Made by a program: the position numbers and the translations under genes
DNA from: Oscillibacter sp.
GTDB taxonomy: Bacteria > Bacillota > Clostridia > Oscillospirales > Oscillospiraceae
Direction of reading: 5' to 3'
Length of the DNA: 32,513 nucleotides
Assembly: GCA_017446225.1 (NCBI GenBank)
Contig: JAFSRH010000051.1
Location: 1-32,513, forward strand
The notes under the pieces: model-generated
Databases searched by the model: none
What the model was told of the DNA's origin: nothing
The model's input: the letters and a program-made list of their open reading frames with translations, nothing else
Shown: positions 1 to 8,504 of the stretch, in pieces
How the letters are laid out: every line of letters starts with the position of its first letter
Numbering within the stretch: the stretch's first letter is position 1

Positions 1-395
1 GGAGAACAAGGTCCCGAAGGCCCGCAGGGTCCGCAGGGCGAACAGGGTCCCGAAGGCCCACAGGGTCCGCAGGGCGTACAGGGTCCCGAAGGCCCGCAGG
101 GTCCGCAGGGCGAACAGGGTCCCGAAGGCCCACAGGGTCCGCAGGGCGTACAGGGTCCCGAAGGCCCGCAGGGTTCGCAGGGTGAACAAGGTCTGGAAGG
201 CCCACGCGGTCCGCAAGGCGAACAAGGTCCCGAAGGCCCGCAAGGTCCGCAGGGTCCACAGGGTCCGCAGGGCGTACAGGGTCCGGAAGGCCCGCAGGGT
301 TCGCAGGGCGTACGAGGTCCCGAAGGCCCACGCGGCCCGCAGGGTCCGCAGGGCGTACCCGGTCCCGCGGGTCCGCAGGGCGAACAAGGCCCCGG
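1..395 (+). repeat. 36-bp tandem repeats encoding G-X-Y collagen triplets
   Basis: The unit codes for (E/V)[11 protein letters not shown]. Units beginning GAACAG and GTACAG alternate across roughly bases 40-183, giving a 72-bp higher-order period. Later units diverge (GPRG, GLEG, an extra GPQGPQ insert), so the 5' copies look more recently homogenised than the 3' copies. Confidence 0.9.
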
Positions 396-807
396 CGGCA
401 TTCTGGAATACGCTGACTTTTACGCCATGGAATTCCAGCAGATCGCCCCCGGCGAAGATGTCGCTTTTCCGGAAAACGGTCCCGCTCGCGGCGAGAGTAT
501 CGCGCGCGCAACGGAACGTTCGTTTACGCTCGCACCCGGTACCTATATGGTACAGTTTGCGCTCAGCGTATCCGAAAAGGCGCAGGCCCTGTTGACTTTG
601 AACGGCGCGGAACTGCCCTATACCGCGGTGGGACAGGATTGCGGTATGTCCCAGCTCAGCGGCGTGGCGCTCATTACGGCGGATACGGAAGCGTCCGTGT
701 TGACGGTACGCAACCCGTGCCGGAATGACTGTCCGCTGATTCTGACGCCGAACGCGGGCGGCGCGCAGTCTGTCACGGCTCATCTGATCATCACGCGTCT
801 GCAATGA
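1..807 (+). CDS. Collagen-like repeat protein with BclA-type C-terminal domain (5' partial)
   Basis: The gene enters from the left in frame 1 without its start. Codons from base 1 to about 395 encode an unbroken run of G-X-Y triplets, mostly GPQ, GPE, GEQ and GVQ, built from 36-bp units. From about residue 132 it changes to a globular domain of about 137 residues that starts [11 protein letters not shown] and ends LIITRLQ. This layout is that of bacterial surface or exosporium collagen-like proteins, in which a triple-helical stalk carries a beta-rich (TNF/C1q-like) trimerising head. Known for the family: trimers displayed on spores or cell surfaces. Inferred: the same here. Anchor, signal and total length lie outside the window. 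The triplets carry almost no lysine, so helix stability would rest on Pro in X and Gln/Glu in Y. A hairpin follows the stop codon at once. Confidence 0.88.
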   Translation, partial: GEQGPEGPQGPQGEQGPEGPQGPQGVQGPEGPQGPQGEQGPEGPQGPQGVQGPEGPQGSQGEQGLEGPRGPQGEQGPEGPQGPQGPQGPQGVQGPEGPQGSQGVRGPEGPRGPQGPQGVPGPAGPQGEQGPGGILEYADFYAMEFQQIAPGEDVAFPENGPARGESIARATERSFTLAPGTYMVQFALSVSEKAQALLTLNGAELPYTAVGQDCGMSQLSGVALITADTEASVLTVRNPCRNDCPLILTPNAGGAQSVTAHLIITRLQ

Positions 808-810
808 AAA

Positions 811-842
811 ACACGCTCTCCGGTCCCGGCCGGGGAGCGTGT
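811..842. terminator. Hairpin after the collagen-like gene
   Basis: A 13-bp stem (811-823 with 830-842, one G-U wobble, 6-nt loop) begins 4 bases after the stop codon. On the plus strand it is followed by GAAAAC rather than a T run, while on the minus strand a T run follows it. As a plus-strand terminator it is therefore weak in sequence though strong in structure. Confidence 0.6.
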
Positions 843-850
843 GAAAACGC

Positions 851-879
851 TTGACAAAACGAAAAGAAATTGTCATACT
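851..879 (+). promoter_or_regulatory. Sigma-A-type promoter of the TPR gene
   Basis: TTGACA at 851-856, a 17-bp spacer, and CATACT at 874-879. A GGAGG/AAGGAG ribosome binding region lies at 894-906, just before the ATG at 909. Confidence 0.8.
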
Positions 880-908
880 ACACAAAAACGCGCGGAGGAT
901 AAGGAGCT

Positions 909-2168
909 ATGGAGTGTGTCAAGATACGTTTCGCGCCGGGGACGGAACCGTTTACGGCGCGTTCCGCGCTGAACCGCGCCGTCCGGGGCGTCAACCGGCT
1001 GGGACTGTGGCGGACGCTTTATCTTGATTTTTTCGCGTTCGCGGAACTTCCCGCGGAAGCGTTGGCGGAGACCGTGACGGATATTCCCGCGGAAGCGTCA
1101 GCGGAGACCGTAACGGATATTCCCGCGGAAGCGTTGGCGGAGACCGTAACGGATATCCCCGCGGAAACATCGGCGGAGACCGTGACGGATATTCCCTCGG
1201 AAGCGTTGGCGGAGACCGTAACGGATATCCCCGCGCCTGTGGAAAGTCCGTTTTTTGCGCTGTTGCTCTCGGCGTCCGTCCGCCGGGAAACGCTGGCGGC
1301 GCTCACGGCGCGGACGGGGGAAACAAGGATGTCTTTTGCCCCCCTTGCGCCGGAGGAGGCGGAGGAGGTATACCGGGAGGCGGTGGACACCTGTCGCGGA
1401 CAGGAAGAGGCGGTTTCGGAATTGTCAGCGGCCTGTGAACATTTGTCCCTGTTGTTATCCGACACGGGCCGCGCGGAGGAGGCGGAAACCCTCTGCCGGG
1501 AGGCGCTGGACGGCTACCGGAGACTGCCCGAAAGACACGAAGCGGTTGCCGGGACGGGCTATCATCTGGCGCGGATACTGTACGGCATGGGCCGCATGAA
1601 AGAGGCGGAAACGCTGTACTGTGAGGCAATGGACATTTACAGGGAGCTTTCCAAGCGGAACGGCGACTTTCAAACGCCGTTGGCGCGAACCTGTCAGGGT
1701 TTGGCGGCGTGTCTGGAAGCGCAGGGACGCCCCGAGGCGGCGGAATGGTTCCACCGCACCGCGCTGGACCTCTACCGGAAACTCGCGGAGCGGAACCCGG
1801 CGGCGTACGCGCCCCGCGTGGCGGCGGCGTGCGGAAGGCTGGCCGGACTGCTCAAGGCGTCCGGGCGGTTCCCGGAGGCCGCCGCGCTCTACCGGATCGC
1901 CTTGGACACCTATACCAAACTGGTACAGGACGACCCCGCGCGCTGGGAACCCGAATTAGGCTTTCTATACGAAAATCTGGCGGCGTTCGAGTCGGCGCGC
2001 TCCCCGGCGTCCGAAAGGGCTTTACTGCAATCGGCATGGATGCTCTATCAGAAGTACCCGGACTTCTCCGCGGAGGCCGAACGCATACAGGCCCAGCTCC
2101 GCGCGAACGCGCCTCACGCCGAAACGGGTTCTTTGACTTCCTCGCCGGAGTCCGCGGACGGCTCATGA
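909..2168 (+). CDS. TPR-repeat protein with an internal AETVTDIP tandem repeat
   Basis: 419 aa, with no signal peptide or membrane segment seen, so probably cytoplasmic. Residues 1-47 are of unknown type. Residues 48-107 are five 12-residue repeats (consensus [12 protein letters not shown]). From about residue 150 to 400 there are at least four tetratricopeptide units of about 42 residues with the usual pattern, for example [18 protein letters not shown] and [21 protein letters not shown] arrays are protein-binding scaffolds; the partner is unknown. The start is set by AAGGAG 3 bp before the ATG and by a promoter at 851-879. The last 55 bp overlap the 3' end of the sensor kinase gene on the other strand. 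The acidic, threonine-rich repeat block probably forms a flexible linker or stalk between the N-terminal piece and the TPR domain. Confidence 0.85.
   Translation: MECVKIRFAPGTEPFTARSALNRAVRGVNRLGLWRTLYLDFFAFAELPAEALAETVTDIPAEASAETVTDIPAEALAETVTDIPAETSAETVTDIPSEALAETVTDIPAPVESPFFALLLSASVRRETLAALTARTGETRMSFAPLAPEEAEEVYREAVDTCRGQEEAVSELSAACEHLSLLLSDTGRAEEAETLCREALDGYRRLPERHEAVAGTGYHLARILYGMGRMKEAETLYCEAMDIYRELSKRNGDFQTPLARTCQGLAACLEAQGRPEAAEWFHRTALDLYRKLAERNPAAYAPRVAAACGRLAGLLKASGRFPEAAALYRIALDTYTKLVQDDPARWEPELGFLYENLAAFESARSPASERALLQSAWMLYQKYPDFSAEAERIQAQLRANAPHAETGSLTSSPESADGS
1050..1229 (+). repeat. Five in-frame 36-bp tandem repeats
   Basis: Units start at 1050, 1086, 1122, 1158 and 1194. 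The variable position alternates Leu/Ser/Leu/Ser/Leu, so the true period looks like 72 bp. The reading frame is conserved throughout. Confidence 0.93.
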
Positions 2169-4606
2169 TAGAAACGCCTGAGAACGTCCACGAGCTTCGC
2201 AAGGTCAATGGGCTTTGCAAGGTGGTCGTTCATGCCGGCCTGAAACGCTTCCTGTTTGTCTTCCTCAAAGGCGTTGGCGCTCATGGCGACAATCGGAATG
2301 GAGGCTTTCGCCGTGTCCGGTATGGCGCGGATGGTCCGCGCGGCCTTCAGTCCGTCCATATGCGGCATTTGCAAATCCATCAGAATCAGGTCGTACGTTC
2401 CGGCGGGCGCGGACCGCACCTTTTCCACGGCAATGTCCCCGTCTTCCGCCGTGTCCACTTTCGCGTCGCACATTTCCAACAGCCTGACCGCGATTTCCCG
2501 GTTGACCGCGTTGTCCTCCGCCAGCAGAATATGCAGGCCGGACAGGCTCTCCCCGCCCGTGGCGTTGGCGCCCGTCTGCGCCTGACGCAGTTTCCGTACG
2601 TTCTGTTCCAATATCTGCTGTCCGTCCATGACTTCTATGTGCTGGTCGTCCTGTAACGGAAATTCCAAGTCCACGATAAATTCCGCGCCCTTGCCCTCTT
2701 CGGTCTCCACCCGGATCGTACCGTTCATCATCTCCACCAGTTTTTTTGTGATGGACAGGCCCAGTCCCGCGCCGGAAACCCCGCTCTGTGTGGTGTTGCG
2801 TTCGCGCTCGAACGGTGTGAACACGCGGGTCAGGAAGTCGGCGCTCATGCCAATGCCGGTATCCTTGACGCGGATGGTATAGGCTCCGCAGCCGTCACGG
2901 CTGGCGGAAGGCTTCTGCGAGAGGGAGAGCGTCACGGACCCGCCCGGAGGCGTGAACTTTACCGCGTTGGAGAGCAGATTAATCATAATCTGGCTCACCC
3001 GCAGACGGTCACAGACGACCTTTTCCTGACGGATTCCCGCCGATACGGAAAAACGGATTCTTTTTTCCGCCGCCTGTCCCTGTGTCATGGTGTAGACTTC
3101 CCGCAGAAGCCGGTTCAGGTTATACGGCCCGGGTTCCAGTTGCAGGCGTCCGCTGTCCAGCCGGGACATTTCCAGAATATCGTTCAGCATGCCCAGCAAA
3201 CTTTTACTGGAAGTCATGATTTTGTTCAGGTACTCCCGGACCACGCCGCGGTATTCCAGATTTTCCAGCGCAAGACCCGTAAAGCCGATGACGGCGTTCA
3301 TGGGCGTCCGGATGTCGTGAGACATATTCGATAAAAACCGGGACTTGGCCTCGCTGGCGGCCTCGGCTTTCATTTTCGCCTCCGTCAGTTCCACTTGCTG
3401 TTCTTGCAGGCGTATGTTCTGACGGTCAATCAGGGCGTAACTCTTCTGTAACTCGCGGGTATAGGCGTCCTTTTCGAGAATGCGCCGGTACTGAATCAGC
3501 ATATAGGCGAAGAGCATCACGAAAAGCGTCACGTTCAGGCCCGCCAGCGCCACCAGTCCGGGGTAATTTTCGGAAATCCCGCGGAGGGTTACCGGCTCGT
3601 AGCGGTGACTAACCCATTTCCGGTCCATTTTCTCAATGAACCCTTCTCTTTGAAGGTCTTTCAAGACCCTGTTGATGTCGTCCCGGAGCCGCTCGTATTC
3701 GGGCACAAGGGCCATGCAGGCGTACATATGCTGTACGGCGTAGCTGGGGAACACGCGGTGACTGTGGAGCTTCCGCAGAAAGACGTTGCCGACCTGAATG
3801 GGGCAGATCAGATAATCGAAATCGCCCTTTTTCACGGCCCGGAACATATCCGGGTAATTGGAAACGTACGTAATTTCATTGTCCAGCCCCAAGGCGGGGA
3901 ACAACTGCATGGACGCAATTTCCTTGTCGTAGAGGTCGCCCAGACGCGTGGCGGGTTCCTTCCCGTAGGCCACATACTGTTTGGCGGCCGTGGGAATGGT
4001 GGCAATGATGGTCTCATCGGTTTCCACCGCTTGCAGTTCCATGTTCAGGACAAGGTCGACTTCCCGGTTGGAGAGTTTGGTTCTGGCCTTGCCCCAGTCC
4101 ATCAGCTCCAGATCGACATTGACGTGCAGACGGTTGCAGACCTCATAAATGAGTTCCACGTCCAGCCCCTCATGGTTCCCGTTTTCGTCTATGTAGGAAA
4201 ACGGCTCGTAGTCAATATTGGCCGCCACACGAATGGTATCTTCGTAGCAGTTGTCGGGCCGGACTTCCAAGTCCGGCGGGGCGGTAAAGGCGTCCGAAAG
4301 CAAAAGATAAATCGTTGCCGGGAATGCCACGCCGATAAAGAGCAGGATAGAGGTTGCGATTACGATATTCCGCTTTTTACGGAAGAAGCCCTCCCTCTGC
4401 CAGCGGGGGATGAGGTCGCCGCGCGTGGGAAAGGGCAGGCGCGGGGAATCGGAATACGGCTTTCCGTGGCGGTCGGTCCACTCGATCAGCTCGCGTTCCG
4501 GCAGGAAAGGGTCGGACTCTCTGTCCCCGGATGGTCGGCGCTCTTTGGCAGGCCCCGTTTTTTTCCTGTTCATATGATTATTCATATTAAAACCCTCATA
4601 CATCAT
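2114..4606 (-). CDS. Hybrid sensor histidine kinase with extracytoplasmic SBP_bac_3 sensor domain and receiver
   Basis: 830 aa. Residues 1-80 are a charged cytoplasmic extension. Transmembrane segment 1 is near 81-103. A periplasmic-binding-protein type 3 domain spans about 115-335 ([19 protein letters not shown], then [11 protein letters not shown]), and transmembrane segment 2 is near 349-371. A coiled region follows, then HisKA with phosphoacceptor H430 in [10 protein letters not shown]. The ATPase domain has the N box [21 protein letters not shown] and GAGLGLSI. The C-terminal receiver has acidic E697/D698, phosphoacceptor D744 (LMDLQMP), S776 and K798. In this family ligand binding outside drives an H-to-D phosphorelay. 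No HPt protein or separate response regulator lies nearby. The start at MM follows AAAGGA, and the second Met is equally possible. The ligand may be an amino acid or other small solute, but this is not determinable here. Confidence 0.92.
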   Translation of the reverse strand: MMYEGFNMNNHMNRKKTGPAKERRPSGDRESDPFLPERELIEWTDRHGKPYSDSPRLPFPTRGDLIPRWQREGFFRKKRNIVIATSILLFIGVAFPATIYLLLSDAFTAPPDLEVRPDNCYEDTIRVAANIDYEPFSYIDENGNHEGLDVELIYEVCNRLHVNVDLELMDWGKARTKLSNREVDLVLNMELQAVETDETIIATIPTAAKQYVAYGKEPATRLGDLYDKEIASMQLFPALGLDNEITYVSNYPDMFRAVKKGDFDYLICPIQVGNVFLRKLHSHRVFPSYAVQHMYACMALVPEYERLRDDINRVLKDLQREGFIEKMDRKWVSHRYEPVTLRGISENYPGLVALAGLNVTLFVMLFAYMLIQYRRILEKDAYTRELQKSYALIDRQNIRLQEQQVELTEAKMKAEAASEAKSRFLSNMSHDIRTPMNAVIGFTGLALENLEYRGVVREYLNKIMTSSKSLLGMLNDILEMSRLDSGRLQLEPGPYNLNRLLREVYTMTQGQAAEKRIRFSVSAGIRQEKVVCDRLRVSQIMINLLSNAVKFTPPGGSVTLSLSQKPSASRDGCGAYTIRVKDTGIGMSADFLTRVFTPFERERNTTQSGVSGAGLGLSITKKLVEMMNGTIRVETEEGKGAEFIVDLEFPLQDDQHIEVMDGQQILEQNVRKLRQAQTGANATGGESLSGLHILLAEDNAVNREIAVRLLEMCDAKVDTAEDGDIAVEKVRSAPAGTYDLILMDLQMPHMDGLKAARTIRAIPDTAKASIPIVAMSANAFEEDKQEAFQAGMNDHLAKPIDLAKLVDVLRRFYHEPSADSGEEVKEPVSA

Positions 4607-4656
4607 TCCTTTACGATATTCGTTTTTGAGGCAACCGCCGCAAAAAGAATGGGGCC

Positions 4657-4685
4657 ATTATAATACAAATATTTTCAAGTGGCAA
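4657..4685 (-). promoter_or_regulatory. Promoter of the hybrid sensor kinase
   Basis: On the minus strand: TTGCCA (4685-4680), 17-bp spacer, TATAAT (4662-4657), about 50 bp before the start codon. It sits directly downstream of the modC hairpin. Confidence 0.75.
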
Positions 4686-4700
4686 GAGAAATCACAAAAT

Positions 4701-4733
4701 TTTTGCTCCCCTTATCAAAAAAGGAGAGCAAAA
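4701..4733 (-). terminator. Terminator of the modBC-like operon
   Basis: About a 13-bp stem (left arm from 4701, right arm to 4733, one mismatch, A/T-rich loop) with an A/T-rich tail on the minus strand. It separates the transporter operon from the sensor kinase promoter. The 100 bp between this hairpin and the modC stop codon hold nothing else I recognise apart from a possible long-range GTTCCGT/ACGGAAC pairing. Confidence 0.65.
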
Positions 4734-4835
4734 ATCAAAATCGCGTCTTTTTTGTTCCGTTTACAGAGATTTTTTCGGAATACGAGTAAGAATACGGAAC
4801 TTTTTCCATGATAAAAAATTTTTCGCCGCGGAAAT

Positions 4836-5882
4836 TTATTGCAGCAGCAACACGTCCTGAGGGCCGATGGCAACCGTCACATGACGCTGATCCGGAGTGG
4901 TGCGCCATGTGGCGCTGTCAATTTCCATTCGCAGCAGCGGAGCGTTTTCGGCGGCCCCGCTCGGACGTAACAGCACAATGGTTGAGGAAACGTCCTCTAT
5001 GACCTGTTCCACCGCGGCCTCGAACGCGTTGACAAGCGCGGGTTCGGAAATGCGTACCTGATGGGCGCGGATCCCCACACGGTTTAAAAGCGGCGGAATC
5101 GGGTAGGCGGAGCGGAGCGTCACGCCCCATTCGGGGATGAACACGGCGTTATGGCGCGGAATCGCGCCGATGATGTTTTTGCACCCGGACAGTCGCGCCG
5201 CGCCTTCCGTGCCCGGATGATTTAACAGGCGTTCCGCCGATATGATTTCCTGAGACGCCCCGTTTTCCAGTACGCACACATAGGAACAGTTCCGGTACAC
5301 TTCGCCCCGGTCGTGGGAGGCCCAGACAACGGGACCGTCAAAGCCGTCCAGAAAGTCGGAAAGTTCCTGTTCCACGCCGGATTTGAGGAAACTGTCAAGC
5401 GTGGAAAGGGGTTCGTCCAGAATCAGGGCGGACGGGTGGGAGGCCGAAAGACGCGCCAGCGCGGTCCGTTGCCGTTCCAGTTCGGAGAGCTGACGCGGCT
5501 TTTTGTCGGCCGCTTCCGTCAGCCGGAAACGCCGGAGGAAATCTTCCGCCACGCGTTCGCGGTCCGCGCGGGACTCCACGGCGGCGGCGATGTTCCGCCG
5601 GACCGTGAGGTGTGGAAAGAGCGCGTAACCGGGTAACAGAAGGCCGATTCTACGTTTCCGCGCCGGGACGTTGATGTGACGGAAGCTGTCAAAGAGCGGT
5701 TCGCCGTCCAGCATAATCCGGCCCTCGTCCGGCTCCGTCAGTCCCGCGATACAGCGTAACGCCGTACTTTTGCCGCTTCCGGACGCGCCCAGAAGAGCCA
5801 GCGCGCCCCCTTCCCCGGCTTCCAGTTGCACGTCAAGACGGAAATTTCCCACGATTTTCACAATGTCTACGCGGAGTTTCAC
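4836..5882 (-). CDS. modC: ModC-like ABC transporter ATPase with altered Q-loop and signature
   Basis: 348 aa, the usual length for ModC: a nucleotide-binding domain followed by a small C-terminal TOBE-like part (IRAHQVRISEP onward). Walker A is GASGSGKST (32-40), Walker B LILDEP (153-158), and the H-loop His is 190. Two functional motifs deviate. The Q-loop, normally like FQEYALFPH, reads LLPGYALFPH, with Pro84 in place of Gln. The signature, normally LSGGQ, reads LSELE (132-136). Family role: powering molybdate or tungstate uptake with ModB and a ModA binding protein. It starts 6 bp after the modB stop codon, so it is co-transcribed. No modA is present in the window. The gene is full length and in frame, so it is either a functional variant or an early decaying copy. 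The symbol is assigned by family only. Confidence 0.8.
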   Translation of the reverse strand: MKLRVDIVKIVGNFRLDVQLEAGEGGALALLGASGSGKSTALRCIAGLTEPDEGRIMLDGEPLFDSFRHINVPARKRRIGLLLPGYALFPHLTVRRNIAAAVESRADRERVAEDFLRRFRLTEAADKKPRQLSELERQRTALARLSASHPSALILDEPLSTLDSFLKSGVEQELSDFLDGFDGPVVWASHDRGEVYRNCSYVCVLENGASQEIISAERLLNHPGTEGAARLSGCKNIIGAIPRHNAVFIPEWGVTLRSAYPIPPLLNRVGIRAHQVRISEPALVNAFEAAVEQVIEDVSSTIVLLRPSGAAENAPLLRMEIDSATWRTTPDQRHVTVAIGPQDVLLLQ

Positions 5883-5888
5883 AGCGCG

Positions 5889-6554
5889 TCAGCCCCCTTC
5901 CTGTCTCTCTTCCAGTACGCTGACCGCGATCAGGCAGACCCCCGACAAAAGAACGCTGAGCATGACCCAAAACAACGCGCCCTCCTCATTGCCGCCGCTC
6001 CAGCACTGGTACAGCGCCGTGGAAACGGTAGCGGTCCGGGCGGGGATGTACCCGGCGGCCATGGACGTGGCCCCGTACTCGCCCAGCGCCCGCGCGAAAG
6101 CCAGTACCGTACCGCTGATGACGCCGTAACGGCATATGGGAACCTGTATGTTCCAGAAAATCCACATCTCCGAGCGTCCCAGCGTCCGGGCCACATCGGA
6201 CAGGCCGGAGTCGAAGCGTTGAAAGGCCGTCCGGGCCGTCCGGTACATCAGCGGGAAGGACACCAGCGCGGAAGCCAGCGCGGCGGACTGCCACGTCATG
6301 ACCAGCCGGACACGGAACAACTGCCACATCCAGCGGCCGAACATATGCCCGGGGCCGATACAGCGCAGAATGAGCCAGCCAATGACCGGCGGCGGCAGGA
6401 CCAGCGTCAGGGTTAAAAACGCGTCCGACACGTACTTGAGGGGAGAGGGGGACAGACGCGTCACCCAGCGGGCCGCGAACAGGCCGGCGAAAAAGACCAG
6501 AAACGTGGATAGGCACGCAATACGCAGGGAATTGAGCAGGGGAAACCAGTCCAT
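5889..6554 (-). CDS. modB: Molybdate-type ABC transporter permease
   Basis: 221 aa from the chosen start MDWFPLLNSLR, selected because AAGGAGG lies 6 bp before this ATG; upstream in-frame Met codons lack a site. Several hydrophobic segments are visible (for example around LSTFLVFFAGLFAARW and ALFWVMLSVLLSGVCLIAVS). The cytoplasmic EAA loop reads ARTLGRSEMWIFWNIQVP and is followed by FARALGEYGATSMAAGYIP, which is typical of ModB. It forms the membrane channel with the ATPase encoded next door. It is driven by its own promoter at 6645-6673. The ABC partner ModA is not seen, so the substrate (molybdate, tungstate or another oxyanion) is inferred from family resemblance only. Confidence 0.85.
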   Translation of the reverse strand: MDWFPLLNSLRIACLSTFLVFFAGLFAARWVTRLSPSPLKYVSDAFLTLTLVLPPPVIGWLILRCIGPGHMFGRWMWQLFRVRLVMTWQSAALASALVSFPLMYRTARTAFQRFDSGLSDVARTLGRSEMWIFWNIQVPICRYGVISGTVLAFARALGEYGATSMAAGYIPARTATVSTALYQCWSGGNEEGALFWVMLSVLLSGVCLIAVSVLEERQEGG

Positions 6555-6640
6555 GGGGCGCCTCCTTATAGCTTGCGCAGGCCACGGGCAAGGGACAGGG
6601 CTTTCCCCCATGGCGGCCTGTCGTGCGTTTTCTTCTCCGC
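6555..6640 (-). other. 5' leader of modBC with possible hairpin
   Basis: About 85 nt lie between the predicted start of transcription and modB. GCCATGGG can pair with CCCGTGGC (one wobble) around an 18-nt interior, leaving the ribosome binding site free. It does not match the longer Moco-riboswitch layout that I know. Beyond the two promoters, I see nothing else in the 356-bp gap from modB to birA (6555-6910). Confidence 0.35.
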
Positions 6641-6644
6641 TCTC

Positions 6645-6673
6645 TTTATACCACATTTCCCGCCGTTTGCCAA
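6645..6673 (-). promoter_or_regulatory. Promoter of modBC
   Basis: On the minus strand: TTGGCA (6673-6668), 17-bp spacer, TATAAA (6650-6645). It is divergent to the birA promoter. Confidence 0.75.
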
Positions 6674-6813
6674 CAGGAAAATTACATTCTTTCCGCTTTT
6701 CCGCGTGACATTTCCGGAAATCCCGTGGAAAATATTGGTACTTCGCGCCGCGCCGATGAAAAAACAGAGAGAAAGCGCCGGAAAATTCCGGGAAAACCTG
6801 TGCGCATGGACAA

Positions 6814-6842
6814 TTTACAAGCCGGGAAAAATATGGTAAACT
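6814..6842 (+). promoter_or_regulatory. Promoter of birA and the chromate-transporter pair
   Basis: TTTACA (6814-6819), 17-bp spacer, TAAACT (6837-6842), leaving a leader of about 60 nt before birA. Confidence 0.7.
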
Positions 6843-6910
6843 GAAAATGGTTTATGATACGCGAAAACGGGCCGTCCGGAGGAGCCGGACCGTGACAAGG
6901 TGGGGAAGCT

Positions 6911-7909
6911 ATGAACAGTCGGGAAACCATTCTGGAACTGTTGCGGGACGGGCATACCGTCTCCGGCGGGGAACTCAGCCGCCGTTTGAGCCTGAGCCGT
7001 TCGGCCGTCTGGAAAGCGGTCTCGGGACTGCGCCGGGACGGTTACGACATTGAAGCCGCGCCCGGACGCGGTTACCGTCTGCGCGCCGCGCCGGACGTCC
7101 TCACGGAACCGGAAGTACGCCGCGCGCTGGGGGCCGTCCGCCTCATTGGCGGTACGATTCTTTGTACGGACGAAACCGCCTCCACCAACAGCGACTGTAA
7201 ATCCCTTGCCGCGCGCGGCGGGGCCAACGGTACTGTCATCATTGCCAATAGTCAGACCGCCGGACGCGGACGCCTGAACCGGAATTTTCAGTCCCCGAAA
7301 GACAAGGGAATTTATATGAGCGTCCTGTTGTACCCGGACCTGTCGCCGGAAGGCCTGTTTCCGCTGACGGCGCTGGCGGGCGTGTGCGTATGTTCGGCCG
7401 TGGAACGGGTGTGCGGGGTACGTCCGGGCCTGAAGTGGCCCAATGACCCCGTACTGAACGGTAAAAAGGTGTGCGGTATCCTGACGGAACTTTCCATGGA
7501 GGGGGAGAGCGGACGCGTGGCGTACGTTGTCACGGGCATTGGAATCAACGTGGCGCAGACGCCGGACGATTTCTCCCCGGAGGTGTCGCAAATGGCAACG
7601 TCCCTGTCATGGGAGCTGGGACGGGAAGTTTCGCGTCCGCGTCTGGCGGCGGCCGTAATTGAGGAACTCGACCGCGCTTACGCCGCCCTGTGCCGCGGGG
7701 ACCTCTCCGCGTATCTGGACGCTTGCCGGCGCGACTGCGTGACGCTCGGAAAACGCGTGCAGCTTCTCGCGTCCGCCGGAAGGGAGGAGGCCGAAGCCGT
7801 GGGACTGGACGACCGTTTCGGACTGATTGTACGGGACGCGTCCGGGACGGAACGCGTGATCCGCGCCGGGGAAGTGTCCGTACGGGGCCTGTACGGGTAT
7901 GTGGAGTGA
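6911..7909 (+). CDS. birA: Bifunctional biotin-protein ligase / biotin operon repressor
   Basis: 332 aa. Residues 1-60 form a winged helix-turn-helix (SGGELSRRLSLSRSAVWKAVSGL). The ligase core carries the biotinyl-AMP loop GRGRLNRNF (118-126; usually GRGRxGRxW/F), then SVLLYPDL, KWPND (175-179) and GKKVCGIL. A C-terminal SH3-like cap follows. The enzyme activates biotin with ATP and attaches it to the lysine of biotin-dependent carboxylase or decarboxylase carrier domains; the HTH-containing class also represses biotin genes. No bio genes or biotinylated proteins are encoded nearby. It is followed after 16 bp by two transporter genes and probably leads that operon. Length and domain order are normal. 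Confidence 0.95.
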   Translation: MNSRETILELLRDGHTVSGGELSRRLSLSRSAVWKAVSGLRRDGYDIEAAPGRGYRLRAAPDVLTEPEVRRALGAVRLIGGTILCTDETASTNSDCKSLAARGGANGTVIIANSQTAGRGRLNRNFQSPKDKGIYMSVLLYPDLSPEGLFPLTALAGVCVCSAVERVCGVRPGLKWPNDPVLNGKKVCGILTELSMEGESGRVAYVVTGIGINVAQTPDDFSPEVSQMATSLSWELGREVSRPRLAAAVIEELDRAYAALCRGDLSAYLDACRRDCVTLGKRVQLLASAGREEAEAVGLDDRFGLIVRDASGTERVIRAGEVSVRGLYGYVE

Positions 7910-7925
7910 GAGAACGGAGGCTTCA

Positions 7926-8504
7926 ATGACCAAAGAGCGGTTGAACATCTTGCGTGACCTGTTCGTGACGTTCGCGAAAATGGGCGCGATTACTTTCGGC
8001 GGCGGTATGGCAATGTTGCCCATTCTCCAGCGGGAAGTCGTCTACCGGCGGCACTGGGCAACGGAAGAGGAACTCATCGACTATTACGCCCTCGGACAAT
8101 GTACGCCGGGAATTATCGCTGTGAACACGTCTACGTTTATCGGACAGAAACAGGGCGGGATTCCGGGCGGCATTGTCGCCACGCTGGGCATGGTTTTTCC
8201 ATCGCTGGTGTTCATCTCCATCATCGCCGGACTGATTTCCAATTTCTCCGACATTCCGGCGGTACGCAACGCCTTCGCGGGCATTCAGGTCTGCGTGTGC
8301 GTCCTGATTTTCAACGCCACGCTGAAACTGTTGAAAAAGTCGGTGATTGACCGCCGGACCGCGGTCATTTTCGCGCTGGTACTGGCGGGAAGCGTGGTCG
8401 TGAATCTGTCGCCGGTGTGGTTTGTACTGCTTTCGGCCTGCGCGGGCGCGGCCCTGAAGGCGCTGGAAGTCCGGGGCATAGGAAAAACGGAGCGTGAGAA
8501 ATGA
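7926..8504 (+). CDS. Chromate transporter family, N-terminal-type half (short CHR)
   Basis: 192 aa. The start at 7926 is chosen because GGAGG lies 6 bp upstream and because the family usually begins close to the FxxFxKxGxxxFGGG region. The sequence shows FGGGMAMLP, YALGQCTPGIIAVNTSTFIG and several hydrophobic segments in the second half. Known: short-chain CHR proteins act in pairs of antiparallel halves and move chromate or related oxyanions; their physiological substrate in gut anaerobes is unclear. It overlaps the next gene by 4 bp (ATGA), a sign of translational coupling. Confidence 0.9.
   Translation: MTKERLNILRDLFVTFAKMGAITFGGGMAMLPILQREVVYRRHWATEEELIDYYALGQCTPGIIAVNTSTFIGQKQGGIPGGIVATLGMVFPSLVFISIIAGLISNFSDIPAVRNAFAGIQVCVCVLIFNATLKLLKKSVIDRRTAVIFALVLAGSVVVNLSPVWFVLLSACAGAALKALEVRGIGKTEREK

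Noticed and set aside
1-395. CRISPR array
   Set aside because: The 36-bp period is tempting, but there are no unique spacers and the repeats keep an open G-X-Y reading frame.
182-595. Arg/Lys/Val-rich 137-codon ORF on the plus strand
   Set aside because: It is the shifted-frame shadow of the collagen repeat; the repeat makes it open and gives the basic periodic pattern.
1019-1465. Minus-strand ORF with repeated [12 protein letters not shown] units
   Set aside because: It is the antisense reading of the 36-bp repeat in the TPR gene and has no ribosome binding site.
1709-2656. 315-codon plus-strand ORF
   Set aside because: It spans the end of the TPR gene and the antisense of the kinase receiver domain; basic, no family resemblance and no start signal.
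6555-6640. Molybdenum-cofactor riboswitch in front of modB
   Set aside because: The leader is too short and I cannot find the conserved Moco RNA stems; only a simple hairpin is possible.
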